This document shows positions 47,679-59,959 of a stretch of 64,000 bases of DNA, piece after piece (the first letter of the stretch is position 1; each line of letters starts with the position of its first letter). Source of the stretch: Psilocybe azurescens (lineage: Eukaryota > Basidiomycota > Agaricomycetes > Agaricales > Agrocybaceae); NCBI GenBank assembly GCA_023853785.1, contig JAJIRX010000533.1, positions 744,001 to 808,000 on the forward strand. Reading direction: 5' to 3'. The translations under genes were made by a program, and so were the position numbers. The notes under the pieces are model-generated. The model was not told the origin of the DNA. It saw only the letters and a program-made list of their open reading frames with translations, and made no database searches.

Positions 47679-48087
47679 TTCACTTTATAACAGAAAAGTC
47701 AGCGTGTTCTCGATGAAGGGACCTACAATTACTATTGGGCTTGTGGCCGCCTGCGACAGAAACCTATGTTTATTCTCTATAATTTAATAAAAAACAGTAT
47801 ACTCGAAAGTAGTTTTTCTCGAGATTCCGGGCACAACATGACCTGCAGGCCAGTCATTGAAGAACAGTTGACGGAAATGATTCTAAGACCAGTTCAATTC
47901 CTTTAAAGCTTTCAAAAACCGCCTGTAAATGACTCATCACGTGAGTCATTCGATCCCGGCCCCGGAACGTCGCTCGCCAAGTGACCGTTGACGCTACTAC
48001 TTGAAGCCATTTCCCATTGCCTTATAGAAGCACGTCCTATAGGACCATATTCCAGTTTTTCGTATTCCTCGAAACGCAGCGAAGAAA
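47679..48087. other. Intergenic region
   Basis: About 410 bases between two genes on the same strand. The palindrome-like word TCACGTGA (47938-47945) lies about 145 bases upstream of the next start codon and could be a bHLH-type site. Nothing else is visible. Confidence 0.4.
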
Positions 48088-49550
48088 ATGACCACCGTGT
48101 CCGACGTACCTGTTCTCTCTTTCCCTGCTATTTTGCGAAATCCTGGTCTCAACTACCGCTTCGCCCATCTTCACGGGCCTTCTGTAACAGGCAATGTTGC
48201 CAAGCAGCAAACGACTTCGAGGCTTTCAGTAAAGAAGAATCGTGGGGAGAACGAAGGCAAGCGTTGGGTGCGGCGCAAAGATAATTGTCAGTCGGCTGTT
48301 TGCCCTGGAGCCTAACAAGACTTTGTTATCTTATCTCTACCACTCAGCTCGGTTCGTTGGAAATCCACATATCGTGGCTGCTTCGAAGCGGGACTACAAT
48401 TTGCAGGCCCCGCAGGTGCATTCGACGTTCCCAGAGCCCCTTCCGGCTTACCTTCCACGCAATGTTAAGCTCCCTACCACTCCGACATTGCCTTCTACCG
48501 ACCCAGGTTCTGCGAATGCAGGCCGCTTCTCTCTCAGCTTGAAGGGAATGAGACGGGATCTGCGCAGGGCAGGAGGCAAAGCAGAGGCGCTCGTAAAAGA
48601 TGTAGAGTCTGAGATGGTTCAATGGCTGACTCTCGGTGGGGTTGTCCTGTCGCCAGATACTCAAAATAACCATGGTGGGGAAGGGGGTGTCCAGTCCGTT
48701 GGTACGCCTGTCGGAACGACCGGTGCTATCTTTGAGGTCTCCAGGACTCCATTGCAATTGGTTTGGCGCATAGCAGACGATGCTTTTGCTCGATATGTTG
48801 TGCACTGCTGCGCTCGGTACCACGAAGTCGTCAGCTTCAGTGAGTCAGAACTCGCAAATGCGCCAAAGGGCTGGTACTAAGCGTATTACTAGGCAAAGGC
48901 GCTTCAGAGACCCGCCTTACCTATCTTTTGCGTCCCAACGTGACGCGACCAGACCGCAGGGCCCCTACAGCACTGGAGACACCGCCGGTTACAGATATCG
49001 ACTATTCGTCAAATCCCGACACAGACATCGACTCTGACTTCATCTCCGACCGGGACATGGAATCAGACGTGGAATTCGACACCCGTCCCCACCAGCTTGC
49101 AGCCATCGACGAGTCTCCCGCCTCCGTCTTGGCTCCATTGCCCTCCTTAGATAAGGAAGATTCGTGGTCGCAAGTCGAGGAGGACGGAGGCGAGTCCGAT
49201 ATGGATGGATTCGAATCGAACTCAGAGTTCGGTAGTGCCAGTGTTGACTTCCTCCAGCCTCGTCTCGAGGCTCTCTCTCTGAGAACCAGCCCAGAATCCC
49301 TATTTTTGAATCCAAAGAACCATTAGACGAACGCGAAAAAGAAATGGATGCTGATAAAACAATCACCGAAATCCAACCTCAAGTATTACAGGCTATTGCT
49401 CCATCACGACACGGTCGCGATTGGGCGTCCGGCCGTTCTCCATCTTCCCCATCTCGCTCGCCAGCGCGGTCGCGCGCCCCTAGACGGCGCGCTAGAGGGA
49501 AGAAAACGTGTGGTGGCGATTGGGCTGGGAAGTGGGAGGACCTTCTATGA
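48088..49550 (+). CDS. Possible R3H-domain nucleic-acid-binding protein
   Basis: The start at 48088 reads MTTVSDVPVLSFPAILRNPG. After one intron a Pro-rich part (EPLPAYLPRNVKLPTTPTLP) leads to a folded segment, LVWRIADDAFARYVVHCCAR then YHEVVSFSK. A second intron is followed by TRLTYLLRPNVTRPDRR. The arrangement (Arg then His three to four residues on, then a Ser-rich turn and a strand) resembles an R3H domain, which binds single-stranded nucleic acid. The downstream part is acidic (DIDSDFISDRDMESDVEFD), and the end is Arg/Ser-rich (SPSSPSRSPARSRAPRRRAR), like splicing-factor tails. Length is about 449 residues. Five Ts at 49303-49307 need a sixth to join the acidic and RS-like parts. The R3H assignment is tentative. 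Confidence 0.55.
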
Positions 49551-50659
49551 ATATCTGTTTATGTGAACATTGTCGTATATATCGCCAAGTCCAGTTTTAT
49601 GCTTAACTATACTTGCCTCGCTTTTGTTCATTCTGTACTGTTATATTGCTTTTTGATTATTGCTAGAACGTGTAAATGTAGTTTTTATAAACATGCTCGA
49701 GAGAACATAGTATAGTTTCCAAGTCATTCCTCATGTATATTGATGTTATAACTTAAATAAATAAACACACGTCCTTTCAAATGAATGTGGTACCGACAAC
49801 AATAAGTAGTAAAGCAAGCGATCGACTAGAAGTAAAAAAAAAAAAAAAAGTTCAATGGATGGCTGTTGGATGGCAGTCAAAATCATTTGGTGGGGACTTA
49901 AGTAGTAGTAGAGAAACATTAGATGCTAATTTGACCTTTTATCCGTTCCTGTGCAATTTTGTGTGTGATTGTAGCCCTTCCTCGAGTAATTAGGGTATAA
50001 GTATAGTCATTGTCGAAAGACACGATGTCGACCGACCATTTCGAAGTCGGTCGGGTTCTAGTTCACGACAAAGATTTTTGAGAGCCTTATACGCTGGCCA
50101 TGTCACCCATGAGGTGTGTTTGATTCCGGATGATATTTAAGGTCCTGAGTGCCAGTGACCGGGTGTAGTAATAGTGGTTTTGTCTTGCTGCGCTTGTGTT
50201 AATTAGTCGGTCTTCAATAGGTCGTATGTGCTGAGTGTTTGGGAGTTGGAGAAGAATTGTTGTGCAGGGTTGGGCTAGCCGAACTCATGTGCTCTTCGGG
50301 TTGTTGGGAATTGGAGAAGAGTTATTGAGTAGGGTTGGGCCAGCCAAACTCAGTCCACGCAGGGAGGCTTTCCAGATGCACGATCCTTGCCTGAGAACGA
50401 ACCGGGGTAAATTTTAGAGTGCTTGGCAGAATTTAGAGACAAAAGATCGTTGAAGGTTACTTACTTTCATTGAGGGGGGGCGGTATGCAAGGAAGTCAGA
50501 TTCATCCCACTGCCATGATAACTCTTGCACAACGCTGACCAGAACCTCTGTCCATGCCTCAATTCTGGCGTCCTAACGTGGTTTCAACGTGGATTTCTGT
50601 GCAGGTGATATACTGCTCTAGGTTAACATAACAGAAAGTATATAGTCAATGCTTGAAAC
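49551..50659. other. Repeat-containing intergenic region
   Basis: About 1.1 kb without a convincing gene. It includes a run of sixteen As at 49834-49849 and the 65-base tandem duplication at 50237-50355, listed separately. A short frame at 49781-49993 is broken up by the A-run and is not called. Confidence 0.4.
50237..50355. repeat. Tandem duplication, 65-base period
   Basis: Two diverged copies start at about 50237 and 50302. They share the words TTGGAGAAGA, AGGGTTGGGC and CCAAACTCA/CCGAACTCA. No coding function is apparent. Confidence 0.75.
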
Positions 50660-52260
50660 CTAGAGAAACGTGTCAAGCCGATTAAACGTTGGAATAAAAT
50701 CAGAACTCACATAGAGCAGTTGCACATTCTCCGTTGTGACTTCTAGATTGCCCAGTTTCCATAGAAGCTCATTCAAAGGAGCGGAAGCATCATGATGAAT
50801 TGCTGTCTTCTGGTGCCTAAGCGAATTGACGACCTTCCTTACTATTATCCCAAATTTAGGTGAGGGTGGGATAATGACGGGTTTGCTACTCTCGAAATCT
50901 TTGTTAGCTTTTTGAATATCCGAGTAAAGTCTGGTGATTTGAAAGCTCGAGCTCGAGCTGCTACCCACTGCACCGAGTGCCAGATGCGGAGGATTGGTAT
51001 GGGAGTAGTAATCGAAGGATATCCTCAGACTTCAAAGGTTAAAGCTTCTGCTGGTTTTCTAGATTGACTTGTCCAAAATTACATCGGCTTTATAATAACT
51101 GAAGCTCTTCATGGTTCATCCTCCAGTCTTCACGTTCGTTGACCGAGGATAAAGCTTCAATGACTCGAGAGTTTGATCATTGATGCATAGCGAGGTGAGG
51201 CCAGGCATGAGACGCAGAATCCCGCAAGCTCTGAATAACCATGAAAAGTCAGCCTTTGAATACGACAAGATGCTCGTGCGACCAGGCGCTGGAGTTCAGA
51301 TGTGATCTCGTCGCTTGCGAAGGTTCTAAAGACAAGATTCTGTAGTGATGGTGTTATGAAAATTTTAAGAAGTCTTCTGGTGAACCGTTTGCAGTCTGAA
51401 GAGCTGAATTCGAGTGTTTCCAGGTGGGGAGTGTGGTCCGCTCGACTTCCATTGTCCTTATAATTTGCTGGTGACACATACATGTCGGTAGCTTGATAAC
51501 TTTTAAATTATTGAAACCGAACAATACGGCTTTCGAAAGACTCATGGATGAGCTGCATTCTTCCTCGTACTTGATTAGTAGCTATGTCGGAATTTTTGTT
51601 AGAAATATAGACTTCTTGGGGATTTGGTGCGACCTCGAACGCAATGAGCCGTTGCCAGTCTGCGCGGCTGCAAATAGCATATCTGGAATTTTCAAACAAG
51701 GAAGGCGATCCTTGACATCAGACTGCCGGCGTGCAATGTCTCCTGAGATCTCGAGATACATTTCCCCAGTGCTCAGAATTCCTCATCACCAAGTTAGAAA
51801 CTGCCATTTCGAACTCGATGAGGCCTTTATTTTCCGTATAGAAAGATATACGACAGCCAGAAGATCCTCAATAATGGAGTTTTGTACGTTTTGTGCTGTA
51901 ACTGCGTTCGTGACATTTCGAACTCGGATTGTTGTAAGGTTTTCCATAGCGCTGGCACAGCCAGGGCATCTTGTCTCCAGTGTCTAGAAATCATTCCAAG
52001 AATCCAAGGGGACATATTGTGTATATGGTCGTGGTTATCTAGAGTGCAGTGAGCGAATACTGTGATTAAAATCTCGGTTGGGAGAAGCCTGATAGATGAG
52101 AGAGCAGCTCTATGAGATAAATAAATGCCTCGTAAAGAACTAGGCGTCGACGTTCATTGAATAATTGCTCGTCCGATACATGCGCATCTTGCTAGTTTCT
52201 GTTGAATCTTCAACAATCGTTTGTTGGGTGACAGCGACTTCCGCGTCAGTGGGTGCCTGG
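50660..52260 (-). CDS. F-box protein, LRR-like, typical of agaricomycete families
   Basis: The F-box is readable at about 52105-51990: LSSIRLLPTEILITVFAHC followed by MSPWILGMISRHWRQDALAV and PALWKTL. An upstream piece (EVAVTQQTIVEDSTETSKM) looks like the short coiled coil that precedes many mushroom F-box domains. Later exons have leucine-spaced strands (NLKVIKLPTCMCH, PHLETLEFSSSDCKR, LQNLVFRTFASDE) like degenerate leucine-rich repeats. The last exon ends FIPTFNRLDTFL with a stop at 50660. Such genes are numerous in mushrooms and are thought to be substrate receptors of SCF ubiquitin ligases. The start and some splice joints are unresolved, and a frame change near 52125 may be an error or decay. 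Coordinates are approximate. Confidence 0.55.
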
Positions 52261-52764
52261 TTTGACGATAGTAAAAAAAAGGAAACGGGGATTCCTGAAT
52301 GTGATCACCTTTTTGGTTCTTTTTATCGAGACGATATCGTCGCGTGGAGAGAATCTTAGGAGCCATAAGCCGCCCTGTTATTAAGTTGTCGGTAATGTTT
52401 AGGATTATTGTATGTAGTTGCAGCCTTGATAGTGGATTCTGTGGAAACCAAGGAAATGGTAGTAATGTGATAACCAAGTTGCCAAGACATAAGTCGTGAA
52501 GAGAATTGGAAGATAGTTAGAAGATACTCGAGTAGCAAGCTATTACATGAAAGTTCGAGTAATTGGTTCGAATTAACGGACTTTCGGTATTTGCCAGAAA
52601 GCTCGGCATGGCGGTCGCCGGTCTCCCGACCTCATCGACGAAATGCTACTTTCTTCACTCTCCACTCTGTTATCAATTCCCGCTGATGATACATTACTAT
52701 ACATGACGCACTCAGAGTCGTGATAAATTCTAGTCTTTACTAACTAATTTATAATTAACTAGAA
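52261..52764. other. Intergenic region
   Basis: About 500 bases between divergent genes. A possible splice acceptor for the F-box gene lies near its left edge. I see no other gene. Confidence 0.4.
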
Positions 52765-53560
52765 ATGTCACTTGGCTTGTCCACAAACCTATGTCGTTGG
52801 AGTGCTATAAACCAGTGTCGACGTCAGACACGAAGTGCACTATCGACGAGAAGACATCGATATACAGCGTCAGAGCCGAAGCGTGGCAACCCGTATCCAT
52901 ATCCTACACATAAACATCCCACCCCTCACCAGCTCTTTCACCTACCCAAGAACGCCTCCAAGTCCGATATAAAAGCACGGTGTATGTTCTAGATATCCTG
53001 TTCAATTGAAAGAGTATTCACCTGTTTAGAAAGACTATGACCTTGTTCGAGTCTATCACCCGGACAAAGCAATGGTTTCCATCTCACCAGAAGTTGCTCA
53101 TACACGGTTCCAAGCAATCACTGCTGCTTATGATGTGCTGACAGGCAAGACACCTCTCGATGGCGACCCTACCCAGTCTAAAGCATCCGACTTGGAGGCG
53201 CGGCATCGGACAACTGCTGCGTACAGGGCAATGCGTCAGAGAAGGCAAGAACTTTACAGTAGTGGCGCAGTGGATGATAGTAGTAAAGATAAAATTATTG
53301 TGGCTGGAGTCATCCTAGTACGTTTCGTTTGCCGCCCTTGATGCGTCGTGCTCACTCAACTCTTATTACAGACGATTGTCATTGTCATTGCCCATACCGC
53401 TACCACCCGCAGAGATGCGCTCGCCGAAGCCATGGCTAGAAGTCGGAGTATGTCTGCTAGTGCGCAAAAGACGCACAGTCAACGGCAAAGAATCGAGGAG
53501 GAACAATTATCGCAGGATGCACTGACGAATAAACAGGAACATATAACTCCTCAAAGTTAA
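52765..53560 (+). CDS. J-domain (DnaJ-like) protein with C-terminal membrane segment
   Basis: The N-terminus is rich in Arg and Ser without acidic residues (RRQTRSALSTRRHRYTAS), suggesting mitochondrial import. The J-domain is split by one intron: HQLFHLPKNASKSDIKARY joins YDLVRVYHPDKAMV. The HPD tripeptide that stimulates Hsp70 ATPase is intact, followed by TRFQAITAAYDVLTG (helix III). A second intron follows a membrane-like segment (KIIVAGVILTIVIVIAHTA), and the C-terminus is a charged Gln/Glu-rich helix. Length is about 230 residues, with no frame break. It is a candidate partner of the mitochondrial Hsp70 encoded at 25436-27860, but the location is inferred from the N-terminus only. Confidence 0.8.
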
Positions 53561-54471
53561 CGCTAGTTACTCCGTATACTTCCATTTTACGGACAGCGGT
53601 TCTTAGCTCTGGGCATTTATATTCAACGATAATTATAGTAGTTCACAATTCGCGGCACGAGTTTTTGGACTTGTTCTCGGCTTCTTCCTCAATTTTTTGT
53701 GACCGCTGTTTTCGGACGGTTGTTCTCAAATATTTTCAGACCAGAGATCCCTGATAGCTTCGAACCCGGATACCCCCTGGTTTTTCCGACTGTTCGAGGG
53801 CTGAACATCAGAGTCGCTATTTTCGCCTTGCTGCGATCAGCCTTGACATCGGCGCGATGGAAGTTGGATAACGGAAGTATATCTAGAAGATCAGCTCAAT
53901 CGTTGCCAATCTTCTTCAATAAGGCGCTAGATCAATCTAAACTTGGTTGCATCTAACTTAGTCCGGACCACTCTACCGTCTCAACTGTGGACTGCTCTGC
54001 TCATCAATCTATCTCTGGAGCCTGCTGCCTCCTTTCAATAGCTCGGGCCATATCTAAACTTCCAATTGGCATATACCACATACGCTGACCCCTGATACTC
54101 AGATTTCCGATTACAATTCATAGCCTTGGTCTTCGATGATGACAACAGCCATCCAATCCTGAAGTTGTACCATTTCCTACACACGTTCTATGGCTTTCAT
54201 CTCCGGAATTCCATCCAATTGCGAGTCTTGTGGCTCATATCTAATGACGCGCGACCGTATGGCGAAATCACCGCAGCTTATGCGCTGTTTGGCTTTCACT
54301 GCAAGCGTTTGGCGGTGTTGAGGCTCCTGTGGACTATAAAATGCGCGCTGCGTCCTCAGCAAAAGTCATAAACATCTCTTCACCCAGTTCAACTACAGGT
54401 CTGTGTTCTGCTTGGCTGCTGTCTTACGTGTCCGTCGTTCTGACCGTTTTGCTTTCTCAGCCAGCTTCAAC
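53561..54471 (+). promoter_or_regulatory. Intergenic region with TATA box at 54335-54341
   Basis: About 900 bases. TATAAAA at 54335-54341 lies about 130 bases upstream of the start codon of the small basic protein and is followed by pyrimidine-rich DNA, as in strongly expressed fungal genes. An open frame at 53699-53956 shows no domain and is not called. Confidence 0.5.
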
Positions 54472-54711
54472 ATGCCCGCTAAGAACACCCCAACCCCCGG
54501 ATCGAAAGTCTCTGGCTCTCAGGTGTGTAATTCTTCCCGCTCGCCATGCTTCAACTAAAAGGCTAACATGCTGTATTGTCAGGCCAAAGCCACCCCAACC
54601 CCCAGCGCCAAGAAGCAGACAGGTGGTCCTGCTGTGCCAGTCAAGGCCGCTGCTCCTGAAGCCAAGGTGTCCGCTACCAAACCCACCAAAGCCCCCAAGA
54701 AGGCTACATAG
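54472..54711 (+). CDS. Small basic Ala/Lys/Pro/Thr-rich protein (59 residues)
   Basis: I do not recognise this protein. Two exons joined by one GT-AG intron (GTGTGT to TTGTCAG) encode MPAKNTPTPGSKVSGSQ and then AKATPTPSAKKQTGG, ending KPTKAPKKAT. The sequence is almost entirely Ala, Lys, Pro, Thr, Ser, Gly and Val, has no aromatic residues and is strongly basic, so it is likely disordered. It resembles the tail of linker histones or of ribosome-associated basic proteins. The intron is in phase and the coding composition continues across it, which supports a real gene. A good TATA box upstream suggests active transcription. A nuclear or ribosomal role is a guess. Confidence 0.6.
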
Positions 54712-55180
54712 ACAGAGCTTCGTCGGTCGTGCTCGAGCTGTACGCGCGAGAGTCGTACAATACTTTGCAGAGACCGCCTGTTGCCTCCACCCTAAAGAGC
54801 TATTGTAATTCATACATGATATAAACATCGTTCTCGGATACATTTTCATCTCAACAAGGAAGCTGTCTCTATGCATACAACACTCGTTCGAATCCTTGAC
54901 AACGTTTGACTTCTACCTCTTTTTCAGGCTCTAGATGAGGCTCCATAGGTTATTGTCCTTACTCTCTTTAATGCGATTCAACTGTCGGCTTCTAGCCTCG
55001 ACCTATCAGCGGCTGGGGTAGTTAACCTAAAATTGCTCTGAATTCCGAAAAAATAGGTGTCGAAATGCTCTACTTAATTTAGTCGCAATAAGTTACAAGA
55101 TAGATTACAAGCAAGAGTCCAGGATATCATATTACATCCAACATAAATGAAACAACAGAACGTTGAAATCCTCCGACATT
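54712..55180. other. Convergent intergenic region
   Basis: About 470 bases between the stop codons of the small basic protein and chitin synthase genes. No gene is visible; it should contain both 3' UTRs. Confidence 0.45.
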
Positions 55181-58100
55181 CTATCCCGTAATCAATCTAG
55201 CCAAAAGATACAACGTCGACCCAGTAAACCTCTGCGATGAAACCGTCACAGAGATATCCAAGAGGACAGGAAACAGTGGAACTTACGACTATATTCGTTA
55301 TTGCAGTAAACGCCAAGATAAATACCATGTATGCCTTGACTTTTGTAACGCCAACGTTGTTGCCAAAGACGTCTGTATCTCCCATTCCGCTCAAAATGGC
55401 AACAAGAAGCAGGCCCTACCAGAGAAGGCCGATCAATATCTTTTTAAATAAAAAGGGAAACCACCAGGAACTTACATTTGATAGTACCCAGGCCAACAAG
55501 ACGTTAGTTCTTACGTTGGCGTAGTAGTCCTTGCGGCGTTCTCTCTTTCCGCTATACTTGCCGGACCCTTCTTCCCGTTGTCGATAGGCACACGATCGCG
55601 CAGGTTAACCAGAGATTCTTCATATATACTATTGACGTCCGCGACTTCTGTTAGCATCTCAACATCGACATGAGAGTGACTATCTTGGACAACGGCTCCA
55701 AGGTCGGAGTCTGGTACAGAATCTTGTTTGGTGCCCCACGATATCTGATAGATAAAAAAATTAATATGCGGTATCTTTCGAGCCCAAAATCTGGTAACTG
55801 ACATCGTCGAGATTTGAGAATGCATAACTAGAGAACAAAAAGTCAATGATGGACCTGGAAGCAAAGGTTATCTTCTTACATGTTCAAGATATTGATATAC
55901 ATGGGGAAAGCAACAAGTAGGGCAAGAAGCTAGTGACTATATGCCATGGATCAAACGCTAACAGGCTGCTGAAAACATATACTGCGTTGCGAAATTATTT
56001 CAGCCCTGAATGAAGATATAAATATAAATAAACTCACGCCCATAAGTGATCGCGATGCTAAACAGCATAACAGAGTTGGCAGATCCTCCTTGACGAGCGG
56101 CTTGCACCGCACAAACTATAGATGCAATGATCATATAAAGCATCAAGATGCCCATAATAATGGTTGTTAACTTGTATTTGAGCTTTGCCCTAAAGTTGAC
56201 GAGAATTACAATTAGATAAAAAGGACGGAAGCAAACCATGTATGAACGACATACGCAGCAGGTTTGTTACCCATTGAGAAGAGGAAAGTCGCAACGATCA
56301 GGGAAGCCATAACGTACTGAGGTTAAAGGTCAAGTATACCACAGATTAAATACGTAGAGCCTGACTCGCCTGAACTAATGTGTTGAAATATTTGATACCC
56401 TTTAGGCCAAAAGATGCGTTTTCCAGCGAAGTTGTAAGTACAACCTAATTGAAAAGAAGTCAGAATGCAGCGTAGCTTTAACTTTTCCCCTCAAATACGC
56501 ACAAAGAATAGATAAAAGTTTCCCTAGAAACCGTGTAAATATCTGTCCTCCAAAGCATGAAATAGCCAAAAAGCTCACAATACTGAACCAAGAGAAGATA
56601 AGATTGATAATATTATACACGGTTTCCACCATAAACATGGTTTTGCGGGTAAAGCTATGTCCAGATCGAAGGATCTGTCCAACGTGGGCTATCGCATATG
56701 TGGCGGCAAAGAATGAACCATTGAGCCAACGACGTCGCTGCGAGATGAATTCGGGGAGTGCATCAGGAACGTCGGTCTCTCCGACTGCGCCTTTGACATA
56801 TTTGAGAATCCTGTTAAAATATTAGACAAAGAAGGGGAAAGAGTCAGTGATATCGCACGGACCAATTCGAATTGGCCTTTGCGATGAGTTCGAAACAAAG
56901 AATTCGCTGTGGAACGGGACGTCAGACAATTGTTACCGAGGGAACAAGCGATATATACATCTTCAGCCAGATCTATGCATACATTCGAAACAAATCAGCG
57001 TGCATTTCCAGTAGCAGAGCCTATGTTGACTTACACATATTAGATGTGAAGATATCGGTATCTCGACCATGCAGCACCTCGCCTTTGAAGTACGATGCTA
57101 ATGGGCCAACGCCCCGTTCGTTGTTCTGTAGAGCGATGTAGCTGCGCAAAGATTTTGTCAAAATCGTTCAACGTCGAATGGGCACAGTACTAACCGATAC
57201 GCTGAGAACGCCCCAGGCTAATGGTAACATGAACGCCTTGAAATACAACGCGCAGAAAGGACTGGCTTACCAGCACGCTGATGTATCCAAACATAGACTC
57301 AGTGGGCTTGTCAAGGATGCAACTGATTTTATATTCAAAATTTTGCGCTGCCACTGTTGTTGGTCAGTAAGAAAAAATACATTGTGCCATGATAAACCAA
57401 GGATTTACCAAGGGGGTTGAGCAAAAGCGACCAGTTTTTGCCTTTATACGTCGCAATTTCACCACATGCACCTGCCACTGTTGAATTGAGATCGAACACT
57501 TTCCAAAGCCTATAAATACTGCTTTTTCCAGGACGGGTTCCGACATCAAGAAGGACGCAAACATTGGGCTGGATCGTCGTCAATATGATTTCGAGTAGCT
57601 GGAAGTAATCGGAAGTGGCTAACCTGCAGCATCGGAGCAAACGCGTTAAAGAACCATCTATGGCTGTTGATCTTCTTCTGGTTCTTTTCCTTCATACAGA
57701 ATATAATTTGCGTTGGCACGATCCCCTTGTCCGGGTATTTAAAGTGAAGGTTGGGATCAAGCGCGAAGGAGGTGGTATATTCGAATAGATGGGCCGTTAC
57801 TTCTTTTTCGTTAACTTTGTTCTTCATGTGGTCACCTGGCTGGTAAACGCCCAGCAATGTTAGACAATCGAGAACACGAGGGTGGATTTTCTTCCGTCCA
57901 TCAGCTACTATACAAACAACGACCTAGGACGAAATTGACATAGGTGTAAGCACCAAGGGCAGGTAGCGGACGTACTTTCTCCCATGCATTCGGGCCCCAC
58001 GTTTGGGAATTCTTTCGCGTACAAAGATGTGCGATGTTGCGCATCACACCGTACAAAGTTCTACAAAACAATACCTCGTCTTCCTGTTGTTTTCGTCAGC

Positions 58101-59279
58101 TGATAAAATCTAAAGCAAGAACTAGAGACCCCACATTATACATTGTTATAACAATAAACATTTCAGTTCTTCTTCCAGATTCGTTCTGGCGCAAAAAGAA
58201 TCCTTTCTTTTCAAAATCGTCAGGATCGCAGGTGACGGCGGTATATCGAGTCTTCATAGTCTCCGGTTCTCCGCGTCGGGGAAGACGCAGCTTCGGAGGT
58301 ACATCTAAATCGACCACTAGATTACCATTCGTCAACTGCACTCGTCGTTTCGTCTTGTGTCGTCGTAAAATCCGACCAACAGGTGCTGGTCCGAAGTGTC
58401 GTGTCTCTTGTTGTTGATCCGGGGGCAGGGAATATAAGGTAGAGGTCGGTGTTTCAGGTTCTGGGTCGTAAACAACTTCATGTCCGTTTGGAAGATATCC
58501 TCGTTCCTTATAATAGGGAGATTCTTTCTCTTTTTCTCTGCACCATGACTGTATTGTTCTTCAGGATATCCTGGATAACCAGTGTAATGGATGGATTCAT
58601 CTCCAACTATGAGATAATCCTCGTCGTCAACTGCAGGGGTTGGAGACCTTGACCGGCGTGGTCTATAAGATGCACGAGAGTTGTTGCCCGATGCGTAGGC
58701 TTCGGTATCGTAGTTGAAGTGATCGATCTCGGATCCGGCTGGAAGGGTGCTGTGGTCGTAAGAAGAGGCGTAAGAGTGGTACGTAGATGATGCATGTCCT
58801 TCTTGAGTATTATTGTAACTCTGCTCTGGTGGTACAATCAACGGTAGTGAACCGGATGATAGAGGCGTTGTGGGGTCGTAAAAGGGGTCTGAATGCGTGG
58901 TAGAAGGCGGTGTCGGTTCCGGTTCGATTTGCAAAGTTTCCCCAGTGATAATTGGCGCAAGATATTGACCTGGCTGGTATCTTCTGAATTCAGATATTGA
59001 AGGCTGAGAGTAGGCATTCGATTCGTTGGATGAATGTCCGCCCACTGAAGATGCTCCATCTCGAAAGGGGTCTGATTGTTTGTTTGTTCCCTCATTATTT
59101 GAATAGGTCTGCACCATTTGGTCGACTGCATTGCTGATCTGGTCGTAGGTCGCAGGGCCATCTGAGAGGCTGTATCGTGTAAGTTGGGGGTCTACCGGGT
59201 CACTCTGCAACATAGGTTGCAACATAGGTTCGTTTACTGGGGATTGAGCCCTTGGTGCGGGTTTTCTTCTTGCCGCCAT
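55181..59279 (-). CDS. CHS: Chitin synthase, division 1 (class I-III type)
   Basis: A processive membrane glycosyltransferase making cell-wall chitin from UDP-GlcNAc. The N-terminal 300 residues are disordered and Ser/Pro/Tyr-rich (start [16 protein letters not shown]). The catalytic part follows: [89 protein letters not shown] and [17 protein letters not shown]. The EDR and QRRRW signatures of the active site are complete. Several membrane segments form the C-terminus, which ends [15 protein letters not shown]. The N-terminal domain and motif order point to division 1, without a myosin or cytochrome-b5 domain. There are many short introns and roughly 1,000 residues. One break occurs at five As (58531-58535, Ts on the plus strand); six give [19 protein letters not shown]. 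Confidence 0.93.
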
Positions 59280-59959
59280 TATGATTCCAGTGTCCGTTTC
59301 CGAATATTGCTCGTAAAGTGTTGTGGACGGTGACTCTTACACCAACCGCGCTCCGCAGTTATGTTGGTTGTTTCAATGTTCGGAATCAATCCCAAATGGA
59401 ATCACGAAACAAGACGCGTTGGTCACATGATCGTTCAATCATCAGTCTTGGCTTCTTGGTCACCGTGACTGTGACTATGTTAAATATATGTCACACGTGT
59501 CATGCGTAAACTGCAAGCGTTTCAAGCACACGAGGGTACCGGGTGTGCACCTTCCGTTATACGTATACAGAGCTCGTCGTATGGACACAAACTAAGTGAG
59601 TCTTCACTTCAATACTTGAGGAATATATCCAATAACCACATTGAATCAGCTCCAGTAGACTACATATCGTCTTTCAGACGTGGCGTTATTTTTCTAATTT
59701 TCTCTACTGCCTCCTCGACCCCGATTTTAAACTTGCTTTAAAGTTCAATTCTCTATCAAACGATAGACATTGTCCGGGTCTTCTGACAGCTCTATAATAG
59801 TTACTCAAGTCGTGGCCTCCTCCTGCGCATTCTCAGTACACGAGGTGCCTTCTGTTAAAGCAGTGATCCACGCACTCTCGTCGTGCTTTCATCCATTGCG
59901 ATGTTCATTCACAAAACCTCTATCAAAGATAGTCGTCAATTGCAATCCATCCCCGCTTA
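59280..59959. promoter_or_regulatory. Divergent promoter, chitin synthase and Smr-domain gene
   Basis: About 680 bases between head-to-head start codons. GTCACC/GGTCAC-type words cluster near 59425-59470. No TATA box is obvious for either gene. Confidence 0.4.

Noticed and set aside
52565..52574. tRNA T-loop-like word GGTTCGAATT
   Set aside because: No acceptor, D or anticodon arms could be paired around it.
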